Source of the DNA: Ornithomonoglobus_A sp045612845
Lineage (GTDB): Bacteria > Bacillota > Clostridia > UBA1381
Assembly (NCBI GenBank): GCA_045612845.1
Contig: JAZKZV010000006.1
Location: 169,094-233,093, forward strand
Direction of reading: 5' to 3'
DNA length: 64,000 nucleotides
The position numbers and the translations under genes were made by a program. Shown one piece after another: positions 44,297 through 52,854 of the stretch; positions within the stretch are counted from its first letter, which is position 1, and every line of letters starts with the position of its first letter. Under the pieces are notes generated by a model. It made no database searches. It was not told the DNA's origin and saw only the letters and a program-made list of their open reading frames with translations.

Positions 44297-44977
44297 ATGT
44301 ACGAACAGATTAAAAAGAACAATGTTTCTTCGAGAAATCAACTTAAGGAAAGCAGCTGTGTAAGATTTTACAATGCTGATGGCAAGGGTGTGAGAGTTTT
44401 GTTTATGGGAAATTCAATTACCCTTCACGGAAAGAGAGAGGAAATCGGCTGGTATAACGAGTGTGGCATGGCAGCCTCGGAAGAATCGAAGGATTATGTG
44501 CATCTTCTTATGAGCAAAATGTCGCAAGAAAATCAGGACGCTGCATTTTGTGTGTGTCAGGTTTCTGCGTGGGAGAGCGAATATAAAGCAGGCAGAGAAT
44601 TATATGCAAAATATGAGAATGCAAGTAATTTTGAAGCAGATATAATTGTTGCCCGTTATATAGAAAATTGCTCACATACCGATTTTGAGCCGGAAATATT
44701 TAAAACAGAGTATTTATCTCTTTTGGACTATATAAATAGTACCGGCAAAGCAAAGGTGGTATTTACGGGCAGTTTCTGGAAACATCCGGGCGAGCCGATA
44801 ATTCAAGAAATTGCAGAAGAAAGAAATTGTCCCTATGTTAAGCTCAGCGATTTGGGCGAAAGAGATGATATGAAGGCAAAAGGTCTGTTCGAACACGGGG
44901 GAGTGGCAGCACATCCCGGTGATAAGGGCATGCAGACTATTGCGGACAGAATCTGGGAAGCGATTTGCTCACTATAA
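44297..44977 (+). CDS. SGNH/GDSL-type hydrolase
   Basis: About 226 residues. The nucleophile block is VLFMGNSITLHG near residues 34-45, and the terminal AAHPGDKGM near 208 holds the catalytic Asp-x-x-His-like pair, with reordered spacing. No signal peptide. Family members deacylate carbohydrate esters or lipids; the substrate here is unknown. The start at 44297 is chosen because GAGGTG precedes it closely. The OPT gene follows in 26 bp. Confidence 0.78.
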   Translation: MYEQIKKNNVSSRNQLKESSCVRFYNADGKGVRVLFMGNSITLHGKREEIGWYNECGMAASEESKDYVHLLMSKMSQENQDAAFCVCQVSAWESEYKAGRELYAKYENASNFEADIIVARYIENCSHTDFEPEIFKTEYLSLLDYINSTGKAKVVFTGSFWKHPGEPIIQEIAEERNCPYVKLSDLGERDDMKAKGLFEHGGVAAHPGDKGMQTIADRIWEAICSL

Positions 44978-45003
44978 AAAAGTAATAAACAAAGGAGATA
45001 AAA

Positions 45004-46908
45004 ATGGAAAATAAAGAATTTAAACCATATGTCAGTGCACAGAAAATAACACCTGAAATTACGGTAACATCAATGGTTATTGGTATAATTTTGGCGGTTG
45101 TATTCGGTGCAGCAAATGCATATTTAGGATTACGTGTGGGAATGACTGTATCAGCGTCAATCCCCGCAGCAGTTATTGCAATGGGAGTAATCCGTGTTAT
45201 TATGCGAAGAAATTCAATTTTAGAAAGTAATATTGTACAGACAGTAGGCTCTGCCGGTGAATCCTTGGCGGCGGGAGCTATATTTACAATCCCTGCGCTG
45301 TTTTTATGGGCAGCAGAGGGAAAGACTGCAAAACCCGATATAGTGGAGATTACACTTATTGCACTAATTGGTGGTTTGTTGGGTGTGTTCTTTATGATAC
45401 CTCTGAGAAATGCACTTATTGTAAAAGAGCATAACACACTTCCATATCCTGAGGGAACTGCATGTGCAGAGGTACTTTTAGCAGGTGAAAAGGGCGGTGC
45501 AAATGCATCTACAGTTTTTGCCGGAATGGGCTTTGCGGCACTGTTCAAGTTCATAATTGACGGACTAAAACTTGTTGCAGGTGAGGTTTCTGTAAGCGTC
45601 AAGGGCTTTGCGGGACAAATTGGTACCCAGATTTACCCTGCAGTAATGAGTGTGGGTTATATATGCGGTGCAAGAATTGCGTCATATATGTTTGCCGGTG
45701 GTATCCTGAGCTGGCTTGTAATTATACCTCTTATAGTTCTGTTTGGTTCAAACATGGTGCTTTATCCTCAGACAGTGCCAATAAACGAGTTGTACCAATC
45801 AGGTGGTGCGTCGGCAATATGGAGTTCATATATAAGATATATCGGTGCAGGTGCATTGGCAGCAGGCGGTATTATAAGTCTTATTAAATCATTACCGCTT
45901 ATAATAAGAACATTTGGCGGTGCAATAAAGAGTATGTCGGGCGCAAAAGAGGGCAATACCCAGGAAAGAACAGCAAGAGATATGAACATCAGGGTTGTAT
46001 TGATTGCTATTGCTATTCTTACTCTTGCAGTATGGCTTGTGCCGGCAATTCCCGTAACACTTATAGGTGCGGTTATAATTGTAGTATTCGGCTTCTTCTT
46101 TGCCACAGTATCATCACGTATGGTTGGTCTTGTAGGAAGCTCGAATAACCCTGTTTCGGGTATGGCTATTGCAACACTTTTAATAGCAACTCTCATATTA
46201 AAGTTTACAGGTGCAACCGGTATTGAGGGTATGTGCAGTGCTATTGCAATAGGCTCGGTTATATGTATAGTATCGGCCATTGCAGGCGATACATCACAAG
46301 ACTTAAAAACAGGTTATCTTTTGGGTGCAACACCTAAAAAGCAACAAATAGGTGAGTTGGTAGGTGTTACGGTGGCAGCTCTTGCAATAGGCGGAACGCT
46401 TTATCTTTTAGACAGTGCATGGGGCTTTGGTACAGACCAGCTTGCAGCACCTCAGGCAACTTTGATGAAGCTTATTATAGAGGGTGTTATGGAGGGTAAT
46501 CTTCCGTGGGCGCTTGTATTTATAGGTGTGTTCATTGCAGTGCTTGTAGAAATTGTAGGTATACCCGTACTTCCGTTTGCGATAGGTGTTTATCTTCCTG
46601 TTCAGCTTAATGCATGTATTATGGCAGGCGGTCTTATAAGACTTGCACTTGATAAGCTTAACCGCAAAAAAGAAGAAAAAGAGAAGATTGTAAGCGACGG
46701 TATTCTCTTCTGCTCAGGTATGATTGCAGGCGAGGGCTTAGTGGGAATAATTCTTGCACTTCTTGCAGTTGTTGGTGTCGATAAGGCAATAGACCTTAGC
46801 GGAAAGCTTAACATATCACCAATGTTTTCGAATATCGGAAGTATAGTATTGTTTGCAATTATAATACTTACAGTTCTTAAATTCTCTGTATGGAAGAAGA
46901 GAAAGTAA
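45004..46908 (+). CDS. OPT family oligopeptide transporter
   Basis: 634 residues with about sixteen hydrophobic helices. Family blocks are GIILAVVFGAANAYLGLRVGMTVSASIPAAV (about 21-51), GTACAEVLLAGEKGG near 155, and GAGALAAGGIISL. Bacterial OPT proteins import oligopeptides or metal chelates using a proton gradient. pepD lies upstream. The stop codon overlaps a PqqD-like gene by one base, suggesting a coupled function. Confidence 0.92.
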   Translation: MENKEFKPYVSAQKITPEITVTSMVIGIILAVVFGAANAYLGLRVGMTVSASIPAAVIAMGVIRVIMRRNSILESNIVQTVGSAGESLAAGAIFTIPALFLWAAEGKTAKPDIVEITLIALIGGLLGVFFMIPLRNALIVKEHNTLPYPEGTACAEVLLAGEKGGANASTVFAGMGFAALFKFIIDGLKLVAGEVSVSVKGFAGQIGTQIYPAVMSVGYICGARIASYMFAGGILSWLVIIPLIVLFGSNMVLYPQTVPINELYQSGGASAIWSSYIRYIGAGALAAGGIISLIKSLPLIIRTFGGAIKSMSGAKEGNTQERTARDMNIRVVLIAIAILTLAVWLVPAIPVTLIGAVIIVVFGFFFATVSSRMVGLVGSSNNPVSGMAIATLLIATLILKFTGATGIEGMCSAIAIGSVICIVSAIAGDTSQDLKTGYLLGATPKKQQIGELVGVTVAALAIGGTLYLLDSAWGFGTDQLAAPQATLMKLIIEGVMEGNLPWALVFIGVFIAVLVEIVGIPVLPFAIGVYLPVQLNACIMAGGLIRLALDKLNRKKEEKEKIVSDGILFCSGMIAGEGLVGIILALLAVVGVDKAIDLSGKLNISPMFSNIGSIVLFAIIILTVLKFSVWKKRK

Positions 46909-47252
46909 TGAAGAAAAATAAAGAACCACAAAATTATCTCGATAGAGTACCAAAACGAAATGAAAGCATTTCGTGGTCGGTCGAAAATGATATAGTTACG
47001 TTGGAAATCGAAAACACCGGAGTTTTTAACACCATAGCACAAAAGCTTTTTAAAAAGCCGAGAATAAGTTATATACATCTTGAGGAAATGGGCAGTTTTT
47101 TGTGGCAGTTAATTGACGGAAAAAAGTCGGTATTCGATTTTGGCAAAGACGTAAAAGAGAAGTTCGCAGATAAGGCAGAGCCTTTGTATGAGCGAATTTG
47201 TAAGTATTTTGAGATTTTGGAAAGCTATAATTTTATAAAGTGGAAAGACTAA
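46908..47252 (+). CDS. PqqD-like (RiPP recognition element fold) protein
   Basis: About 114 residues. The segment YIHLEEMGSFLWQLIDGKKSVFDFGKDVKEKFADKAEPLYERICKYFEIL has the PqqD pattern of a strand, a W-x-x-I/L-D-G turn and two helices. PqqD-type domains bind leader peptides of ribosomally made natural products. No radical SAM enzyme or precursor is next to it; the gene is coupled to an OPT transporter (one-base overlap at 46908). An in-frame ATG at 46890 lacks a binding site. Confidence 0.75.
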   Translation: MKKNKEPQNYLDRVPKRNESISWSVENDIVTLEIENTGVFNTIAQKLFKKPRISYIHLEEMGSFLWQLIDGKKSVFDFGKDVKEKFADKAEPLYERICKYFEILESYNFIKWKD

Positions 47253-47253
47253 A

Positions 47254-47286
47254 AAAATGGGATGTTTTAAACATCCCATTTTTATT
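47254..47286. terminator. Bidirectional terminator
   Basis: AAAAATGGGATGTTT-TAAACATCCCATTTTT, near-perfect stem with A and T tracts, between convergent genes. Confidence 0.85.
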
Positions 47287-47869
47287 TCTTATGACTTTTT
47301 ATAATTTTTACTATACTCTCGGCACATTCCTTTGGTGTGCACATTGTATCTATAATTGAGCAGTTTTTGTAGCTTGCAAGCTCGCTCTCGTCAAAATCCT
47401 CCTCATCTGCAAGAAAACGACGACAAACCTCTTTGTAATTGGGAACATCCTGCACAGATTCCCTTGCAATGCAACGCTCTAATCTTTCCTTGTCGTCGAG
47501 CTTTAAGTAAAATACATAAATTCTCTCCTGACCGAATTTATCAAAAAACTTTTGCAATGCCTTTTGTGTGGTAATTATACCATAGTCTGTGTAATCATTT
47601 AATTCCTGTGTTGATGTAAAATATGTCCATTCACCATATACCGTGTTATATGTACGTTTTTCTATAACCTGACCATCGTTCTCCATGCGGAGCAGCTCTT
47701 CGTTACTCACAAAATGATACTGAACACCATCATGCTCGTTTTCACGTTTGGGTCGTGTGGTGTGTGGAACTATTTTTGTTATATCAATATCATCAGAGTG
47801 GAGCAGATTTTCCAAAACAGTATCCTTGCCTGTTCCGCTTTTGCCGATAATGCAATAAATATAACCCAT
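47282..47869 (-). CDS. Guanylate kinase-like protein
   Basis: About 195 residues with P-loop GKSGTGKDT (about 7-15) and the guanylate-kinase GMP-binding block HTTRPKRENEHDGVQYHFV near 37-55. The lid and core helix 118-150 (LKLDDKERLERCIARE) follow. The P-loop differs from the usual SGPSGVGKGT and the protein is divergent, so it may be a paralogue of true Gmk. Start at 47869 chosen from GGAGG eight bases upstream. Confidence 0.82.
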   Translation of the reverse strand: MGYIYCIIGKSGTGKDTVLENLLHSDDIDITKIVPHTTRPKRENEHDGVQYHFVSNEELLRMENDGQVIEKRTYNTVYGEWTYFTSTQELNDYTDYGIITTQKALQKFFDKFGQERIYVFYLKLDDKERLERCIARESVQDVPNYKEVCRRFLADEEDFDESELASYKNCSIIDTMCTPKECAESIVKIIKSHKK

Positions 47870-47907
47870 TAAATATTCCTCCGTAAGTATCCTATAAAAC
47901 ATTAAGA

Positions 47908-47930
47908 GGCTGTAAAATTCTTACAGCCCA
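47908..47930 (-). terminator. Probable terminator after the kinase gene
   Basis: GGCTGTAA-AATTC-TTACAGCC: 8-bp stem. On the minus strand it is followed by TCTTAATGTTTTAT, a weak T tract. Confidence 0.5.
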
Positions 47931-47944
47931 CTTAAAAGATACAA

Positions 47945-49027
47945 TTAGTTTTTATTGTAACACTCCTGAACAATTTTGTTCATTTGCTCCATTTTTTCGC
48001 TCATATCTTTAACAAGCTTTAATTGAGTTCTTGCACGGTCGAGATTGTGTCCGTCATAATGGATTCTGAAGTACACATCACCGTTTAAGTAGTCGCCAAG
48101 AAAACGTATTCCGCACTCATATGTAAGGAGCTTTGCCGAAAATGCAAGCAACTCAACCTCTTTTTCTGTAATAGACGGAGCTAATTCCTCTAAGAAACCC
48201 TCTGTAAATGCCTTGAACTTTTCGAGGTCAAAATATATCTTGGAAAGGTCCTTTTCGTCCTCTGTTCCGCTTGATGCACCAAAGCGTAATGCGTCGCCAT
48301 AATCGTATAACAATGACCCCGGCATTACGGTATCGAGGTCAATTACGCATTGTGCAGTGTCTGTTTTAGTGTCAAAAAGTACGTTGTTGAGCTTAGTATC
48401 GTTATGAGTAACTCTTAGCGGTAATTTGCCCGACTCAAGTAAATCTACAACTATACCCATTTCATCAACCAAAGAAAGTGCGTAGTTTACTTCGTCTTCA
48501 ACATTTTTTAATCTGTCAAATTTATCGGCAGATACAATTTCTTTAAATGTTTCAATTCTCTTTTTTGTGTTATGAAAATCGGGAATTGTTTCGTGTAAAG
48601 TCTCAGCGGGAAAATCCGAGAGCATATTCTGGAACTTACCAAAAGCCTTTGCCGCCTGATACAAATCATTTGGAGTTTCGGCAGTTTCCTTTGTTGCAGT
48701 GTCGTCTACAAACACATACATTCTGAAATACTCACCGTCAGCTGATTTATAATAGCTTTCGCCATCAATTGTTTTTACAATCTGAAGAGTTTCCTTGTTG
48801 GGGTCTCCGCCTGATTGGGCTATTTTTTTAACAAGGTGCTCTGTAACAGCCGCTATATTTTCCATAACCTGAGGTGGATTCTTAAACACGTCTTTATTTA
48901 TTCTCTGTAAGATATACTTAGGGTCGCAATCGCATAAAAAAGTGTCGTTTATATGTCCGTTTCCATAAGATGTAACATCTAACTCAATATTAAAATGTTT
49001 TAAGATATCATTTAAATCAGAATTCAT
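47945..49027 (-). CDS. Aminoglycoside-phosphotransferase-fold sugar kinase (NahK-like)
   Basis: 360 residues of the APH fold. The catalytic loop HNDTKLNNVLFD (about 210-221) and the metal site VIDLDTVMPGSLLYDYGDALRFG (about 230-252) match N-acetylhexosamine 1-kinases such as NahK, which phosphorylate GlcNAc or GalNAc at C1. The N-terminal lobe has GNGHINDTFLCD. The assignment to sugar rather than choline or antibiotic is from the motif VIDLDTVMPG. Single gene with own promoter. Confidence 0.75.
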   Translation of the reverse strand: MNSDLNDILKHFNIELDVTSYGNGHINDTFLCDCDPKYILQRINKDVFKNPPQVMENIAAVTEHLVKKIAQSGGDPNKETLQIVKTIDGESYYKSADGEYFRMYVFVDDTATKETAETPNDLYQAAKAFGKFQNMLSDFPAETLHETIPDFHNTKKRIETFKEIVSADKFDRLKNVEDEVNYALSLVDEMGIVVDLLESGKLPLRVTHNDTKLNNVLFDTKTDTAQCVIDLDTVMPGSLLYDYGDALRFGASSGTEDEKDLSKIYFDLEKFKAFTEGFLEELAPSITEKEVELLAFSAKLLTYECGIRFLGDYLNGDVYFRIHYDGHNLDRARTQLKLVKDMSEKMEQMNKIVQECYNKN

Positions 49028-49062
49028 TACAAACCTATCCTTTTACATTATATTACTAACAT

Positions 49063-49091
49063 ATCATATCATATAATTTGTAAAAAATCAA
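49063..49091 (-). promoter_or_regulatory. Promoter of the kinase gene
   Basis: On the minus strand TTGATT (49091-49086), 17-bp spacer, TATGAT (49068-49063). Confidence 0.6.
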
Positions 49092-49107
49092 GGCTTTTAT
49101 ACTAAAA

Positions 49108-49887
49108 TTATTTAATCTGTAACCTTATTCTGTCCGCAACCATTGCAATAAACTCTGAGTTTGTCGGCTTACCCTTACCTGTATGAACAGTATAGCCAAA
49201 AACATTATTCATTGTTTCGGGTTTACCTCTGACCCACGCAACCTCTATAGCATGGCGTATTGCTCTTTCAACTCTGCTCGATGTGGTGCTGTACGACTTT
49301 GCAATTTCGGGATACAGCTGCTTTGTTATAAAATTGAGCATATCCATATTATCTACAACCATCATTATTGCACGTCTTATATAATGATAGCCTTTTATAT
49401 GTGCGGGAACGCCAAGCTCGTGCAGATTTTGCGTAACAAGAGTTTCGAGATCGGGTTTTACAAATTCTGACTTTGATATAACGCCGTCAGCACCAATCCT
49501 TGCTTTGTGCTGACCTGTAAGCTCACCTATAAGAGCATAAATCTCATCATATGGTTGAGGCTTTATAATGTAATAGTCTGCGCCAAGGCTTAGTGTTGCG
49601 TCGATTGTTCTTGAGGTTGACGATACCGAATATACTATAATTATCGGCTTTTTTCCGGCTGCGCTTGAATACAGGCGCTTTAGGAGTCCAAGCCCGTCGA
49701 GCTTGGGCATAACCAAATCGAGAATAACAACGTCGGGCGAGAGGTCGCATATCAACTCATATGCCTCTATTCCATTGCATGCAATCGGTAAAACCTGCAT
49801 GTCCGCTTTTGTGTTAAAATACTGTGATAAATCCTTTGCTGCCTCCTCGTTGTCGTCTACTATTAAAAGTGAAGTCTTTTTTGACAT
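49108..49887 (-). CDS. spo0A: Sporulation master regulator Spo0A
   Basis: About 259 residues. The receiver domain (1-125) has DD acidic pocket at 11-12 and phosphorylation Asp57 in PDVVILDLVMPKLDG, with a lysine in IIKPQPYD. The C-terminal DNA-binding domain (150-259) carries the Spo0A-specific HELGVPAHIKGYHYIRRAI, LYPEIAKSYSTTSSRVERAIRHAIEVAWVRG sequence that binds 0A boxes. Start at 49887 fits GAGGGG nine bases upstream. This marks a sporulation-competent lineage, or at least Spo0A-dependent control. Confidence 0.96.
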   Translation of the reverse strand: MSKKTSLLIVDDNEEAAKDLSQYFNTKADMQVLPIACNGIEAYELICDLSPDVVILDLVMPKLDGLGLLKRLYSSAAGKKPIIIVYSVSSTSRTIDATLSLGADYYIIKPQPYDEIYALIGELTGQHKARIGADGVISKSEFVKPDLETLVTQNLHELGVPAHIKGYHYIRRAIMMVVDNMDMLNFITKQLYPEIAKSYSTTSSRVERAIRHAIEVAWVRGKPETMNNVFGYTVHTGKGKPTNSEFIAMVADRIRLQIK

Positions 49888-49967
49888 AAATAACATCCCC
49901 TCTGGTAAAATTTTTATAGTTAATATTTTTGTTGTAAAACAACAATATGAAAATTCTCACAAACCTA

Positions 49968-49995
49968 TATTACCATATTTTGGGAATTAAATCAA
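49968..49995 (-). promoter_or_regulatory. Probable spo0A promoter
   Basis: On the minus strand TTGATT (49995-49990), 16-bp spacer, TAATAT (49973-49968). The leader contains a small hairpin TGTTGT/ACAACA. Confidence 0.5.
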
Positions 49996-50009
49996 TACAA
50001 AAAAGGAAA

Positions 50010-50040
50010 AAATTCCCATATTTTGCAAAATTGGGAATTT
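50010..50040 (-). terminator. Terminator after lepA
   Basis: AAATTCCCA and TGGGAATTT arms with a 13-base loop that also pairs internally (TTTTGCAAAA); on the minus strand followed by TTTCCTTTTTT. Confidence 0.65.
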
Positions 50041-50108
50041 TTTACTAATATTTGTTATTATTCGTTAAAATTTGTATAAAAGTATACAAGAAATGATGTC
50101 ATATATTG

Positions 50109-51917
50109 TCAATCAAGTTTAAGAACCGACATAAATGCCTCTTGCGGAACCTCTACACTGCCGACCTGACGCATACGTTTCTTACCTTCTTTTTGTTTTT
50201 CCAGAAGTTTTTTCTTTCTTGTTATATCACCACCGTAGCATTTTGCCAATACGTCTTTACGCATTGCTCTTACGGTCTCACGTGCTATTATTTTTGAGCC
50301 TATTGCAGCCTGAATTGGTACTTCAAAAAGCTGACGCGGAATAGCTTCTTTTAATTTTTCTGCCATTCTTCTGCCTCTTGCATACGCGTTGTCCTTATGG
50401 ACAATAAACGAAAGTGCGTCTACCATTTCGCCATTTAGCAAAATATCAAGCTTTACAAGGTTACTGCGTGTGTAGCCAAACAGTTCATAGTCGAATGAAG
50501 CATAACCTTTTGTACGTGATTTAAGCGCGTCGAAAAAGTCGTAAATTATTTCATTCAATGGTAATTCGTAAAAGATTTCAGCCCTCGTTTCGTCCATATA
50601 AGTCATATCCTTATATATACCGCGTCTTTCCTGACACAAATCCATAACATTACCCACGTAATCTTTTGGTACCATTATATTTGCCTTAACCATAGGCTCT
50701 TCCATATACTCAATCTCCACAGGGTCGGGGAGGTTTGTAGGGTTATCGCACCAAATCATTTCTCCGTTGGTCTTATACACTTTATATATAACGCTTGGAG
50801 CTGTTGTTACAAGGTCGAGATTATATTCGCGCTCTAATCTTTCCTGAATTATCTCCATATGAAGAAGTCCCAAAAATCCGCACCTGAATCCAAAGCCTAA
50901 TGCAACAGAGGTTTCGGGCTCAAACATAAGTGCCGCATCGTTTAACTGCAGCTTTAAAAGTGCTTCCTTTAAGTCCTCATAATGTGCACCGTCAGCAGGG
51001 TAAATTCCGCAGTAAACCATAGGATTTACCTTTTTATAGCCGGGTAATGGCTCTTTTGCGGGATTTGTTACACAAGTTACAGTATCACCGACGTTGGTAT
51101 CGCGTATATTTTTAATACTTGCCGCAATATAGCCAACATCACCTGCGGACAGATTATCGGTAGGAATTAGTCCCGACGGGTGCATAACACCAACTTCAAC
51201 AACGTCAAACTGTGCGTTTGTTGCCATCATTTTTATTCTATCCCCTACTTTTAGTGAGCCTTCCTTAATTCTTACATATACTATAACACCCTTGTAGCTG
51301 TCATAATATGAGTCGAAAATAAGTGCTCTTAGCGGTGCATTTTCATCACCGTCGGGTGCGGGGATTTTATTTACAATTTCCTCTAATACATCAGCAACAT
51401 TAAGACCTGTTTTTGCACTTACAAGCGGTGCGTCCTCAGCAGGAATTCCTATTATATCCTCTATTTCTGTTTTAACAACATCGGGTTGTGCAGACGGTAG
51501 GTCAATTTTATTTATAACAGGTACTACCTCAAGGTCGTGGTCTATTGCAAGATATGTGTTTGCAAGAGTTTGTGCCTCAATACCCTGTGAGGCGTCAACG
51601 ATAAGAATTGCACCCTCACATGCGGCAAGACTTCGGGATACCTCGTAGTTAAAATCGACGTGTCCGGGTGTATCAATAAGATTTAGCGTATAGACCTCGC
51701 CATCATCACGCTTGTATCTTAAACGGACTGCATGCGCCTTTATGGTGATACCTCTTTCTCTTTCGAGGTCCATACTGTCAAGCAGTTGTTCTTCCATATC
51801 GCGGTCTGCCACTTCGCCCGTAAGCTCTAAAAGACGGTCTGCAAGAGTGGATTTTCCGTGGTCTATATGTGCTATTATACTGAAATTTCGTATTTTTTCT
51901 TGTCTTGGGGTCGGCAT
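50109..51917 (-). CDS. lepA: Elongation factor 4 (LepA)
   Basis: 602-residue translational GTPase that back-translocates or rescues ribosomes. The G domain has IAHIDHGKSTLADRLLE (G1, about 14-30), DTPGHVDF (G3) and NKIDLPSA (G4). The LepA-specific C-terminus contains ALSFIVHKDNAYARGRRMAEKLKEAIPRQ and RKDVLAKCYGGDITRKKKLLEKQKEGKKRM. Full length. Confidence 0.96.
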   Translation of the reverse strand: MPTPRQEKIRNFSIIAHIDHGKSTLADRLLELTGEVADRDMEEQLLDSMDLERERGITIKAHAVRLRYKRDDGEVYTLNLIDTPGHVDFNYEVSRSLAACEGAILIVDASQGIEAQTLANTYLAIDHDLEVVPVINKIDLPSAQPDVVKTEIEDIIGIPAEDAPLVSAKTGLNVADVLEEIVNKIPAPDGDENAPLRALIFDSYYDSYKGVIVYVRIKEGSLKVGDRIKMMATNAQFDVVEVGVMHPSGLIPTDNLSAGDVGYIAASIKNIRDTNVGDTVTCVTNPAKEPLPGYKKVNPMVYCGIYPADGAHYEDLKEALLKLQLNDAALMFEPETSVALGFGFRCGFLGLLHMEIIQERLEREYNLDLVTTAPSVIYKVYKTNGEMIWCDNPTNLPDPVEIEYMEEPMVKANIMVPKDYVGNVMDLCQERRGIYKDMTYMDETRAEIFYELPLNEIIYDFFDALKSRTKGYASFDYELFGYTRSNLVKLDILLNGEMVDALSFIVHKDNAYARGRRMAEKLKEAIPRQLFEVPIQAAIGSKIIARETVRAMRKDVLAKCYGGDITRKKKLLEKQKEGKKRMRQVGSVEVPQEAFMSVLKLD

Positions 51918-51934
51918 TTAAATTCTCCTATTTA

Positions 51935-52552
51935 CTATATTTGCTGAGTAGTTTTCTTCTTCTTGGTTGTTTTCTGGCACGTTTGTACCTTGCAACCGGG
52001 ATATATATGTCCCACACCTACTTCAAAGCATTCCGAAAGCTCGGCTAAATCGTTAAGGCTATAGTCATACATAATCCTAAGAAGTGCCATTGCACAGGCA
52101 TAGGCATCATCACACGCATCATGGTGCGAAAAGCATATATTAAGTGCACTGCAAAGATTATTAAGCTTATGGCTTTCAAGCTCGGGGTAAGCCTTTTGCG
52201 AAAGCTTTACGGTGCATATGTAATCAAAAACGGGATAGGTGATATTGAGTAAGTCCAGCGTTGCACAAAGTGCATTTATATCAAAAGAGGTGTTATGTGC
52301 CACAACAAGCTGACCCTCAAGATACGGGCGTATCTGTGGCCAAAGCTCTTCAAACGTTGGTGCATCTTCTACCATATCGGGAGTTATTCCGTGTATTTTT
52401 ATGTTGTAGCTGTTAAACTCCAACGGTACGGGACGAATAGCAAAGGATTTACGCTCAACAATTTTCGAATTTTTAACGACGCATATGCCCATACTGCATA
52501 TGCTGGTATATTTAGATGTTGCAGTCTCAAAATCAATAGCAACAAAATTCAT
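51935..52552 (-). CDS. DnaQ-like DEDDh 3'-5' exonuclease
   Basis: 205 residues. The exonuclease motifs are FVAIDFETAT (Exo I, D and E at about 6-8), VVAHNTSFDINAL (Exo II, near 100) and SHHDACDDAYACAMAL (Exo III with the H-D pair, near 150). A basic C-terminal tail (TKKKKTTQQI) may contact nucleic acid. It acts alone rather than as the polymerase III epsilon subunit. It lies 17 bp upstream of lepA. Confidence 0.88.
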   Translation of the reverse strand: MNFVAIDFETATSKYTSICSMGICVVKNSKIVERKSFAIRPVPLEFNSYNIKIHGITPDMVEDAPTFEELWPQIRPYLEGQLVVAHNTSFDINALCATLDLLNITYPVFDYICTVKLSQKAYPELESHKLNNLCSALNICFSHHDACDDAYACAMALLRIMYDYSLNDLAELSECFEVGVGHIYPGCKVQTCQKTTKKKKTTQQI

Positions 52553-52617
52553 CTTATATCACCCCTGACTACAGATTATTATACAATTTTATTGGTGTTT
52601 TGTCAAGTAGAATAAGG

Positions 52618-52655
52618 GAAGAGGATTTGTTGCTACAACAACAAATCCTCTTCCT
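52618..52655 (-). terminator. Long hairpin spanning the stop codon of the 52854 gene
   Basis: GGAAGAGGATTTGTTG and CAACAAATCCTCTTCC form a 16-bp perfect stem with a 6-base loop. The last codons and the TAG of the small Cys gene lie inside it. The minus-strand T tract is weak (CCCTTATTCT), so termination is likely but not certain. Confidence 0.55.
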
Positions 52656-52854
52656 TTACACTGCTTATATATGCTTTTCTTCTTTTTACTTTTCTTTTAA
52701 AGATATCATATTCAAATTTTTTGCACCCGTCATTATCTGTGGGGAATGTTTTTCCCTTCAGCTCGCAAAGCAGAATTTCGCCCTCATCACCATTTAAGAG
52801 CTTTGCCTTACGACACAGGGCGCATTTTTTATTTATATCGGGACTGTAAATCAT
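52633..52854 (-). CDS. Small cysteine-containing protein
   Basis: 73 residues. Begins MIYSPDINKKCALCRKAKLL with a CxxC pair, then CELKGK and GCKKFEYDIFKRK, so four cysteines could bind zinc. The basic half (KRKVKRRK) follows. Its ATG overlaps the prfB TGA by 4 bp, so it is translationally coupled to release factor 2. I recognise this as a small conserved clostridial type but not its role. Confidence 0.7.
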   Translation of the reverse strand: MIYSPDINKKCALCRKAKLLNGDEGEILLCELKGKTFPTDNDGCKKFEYDIFKRKVKRRKAYISSVKEEDLLL

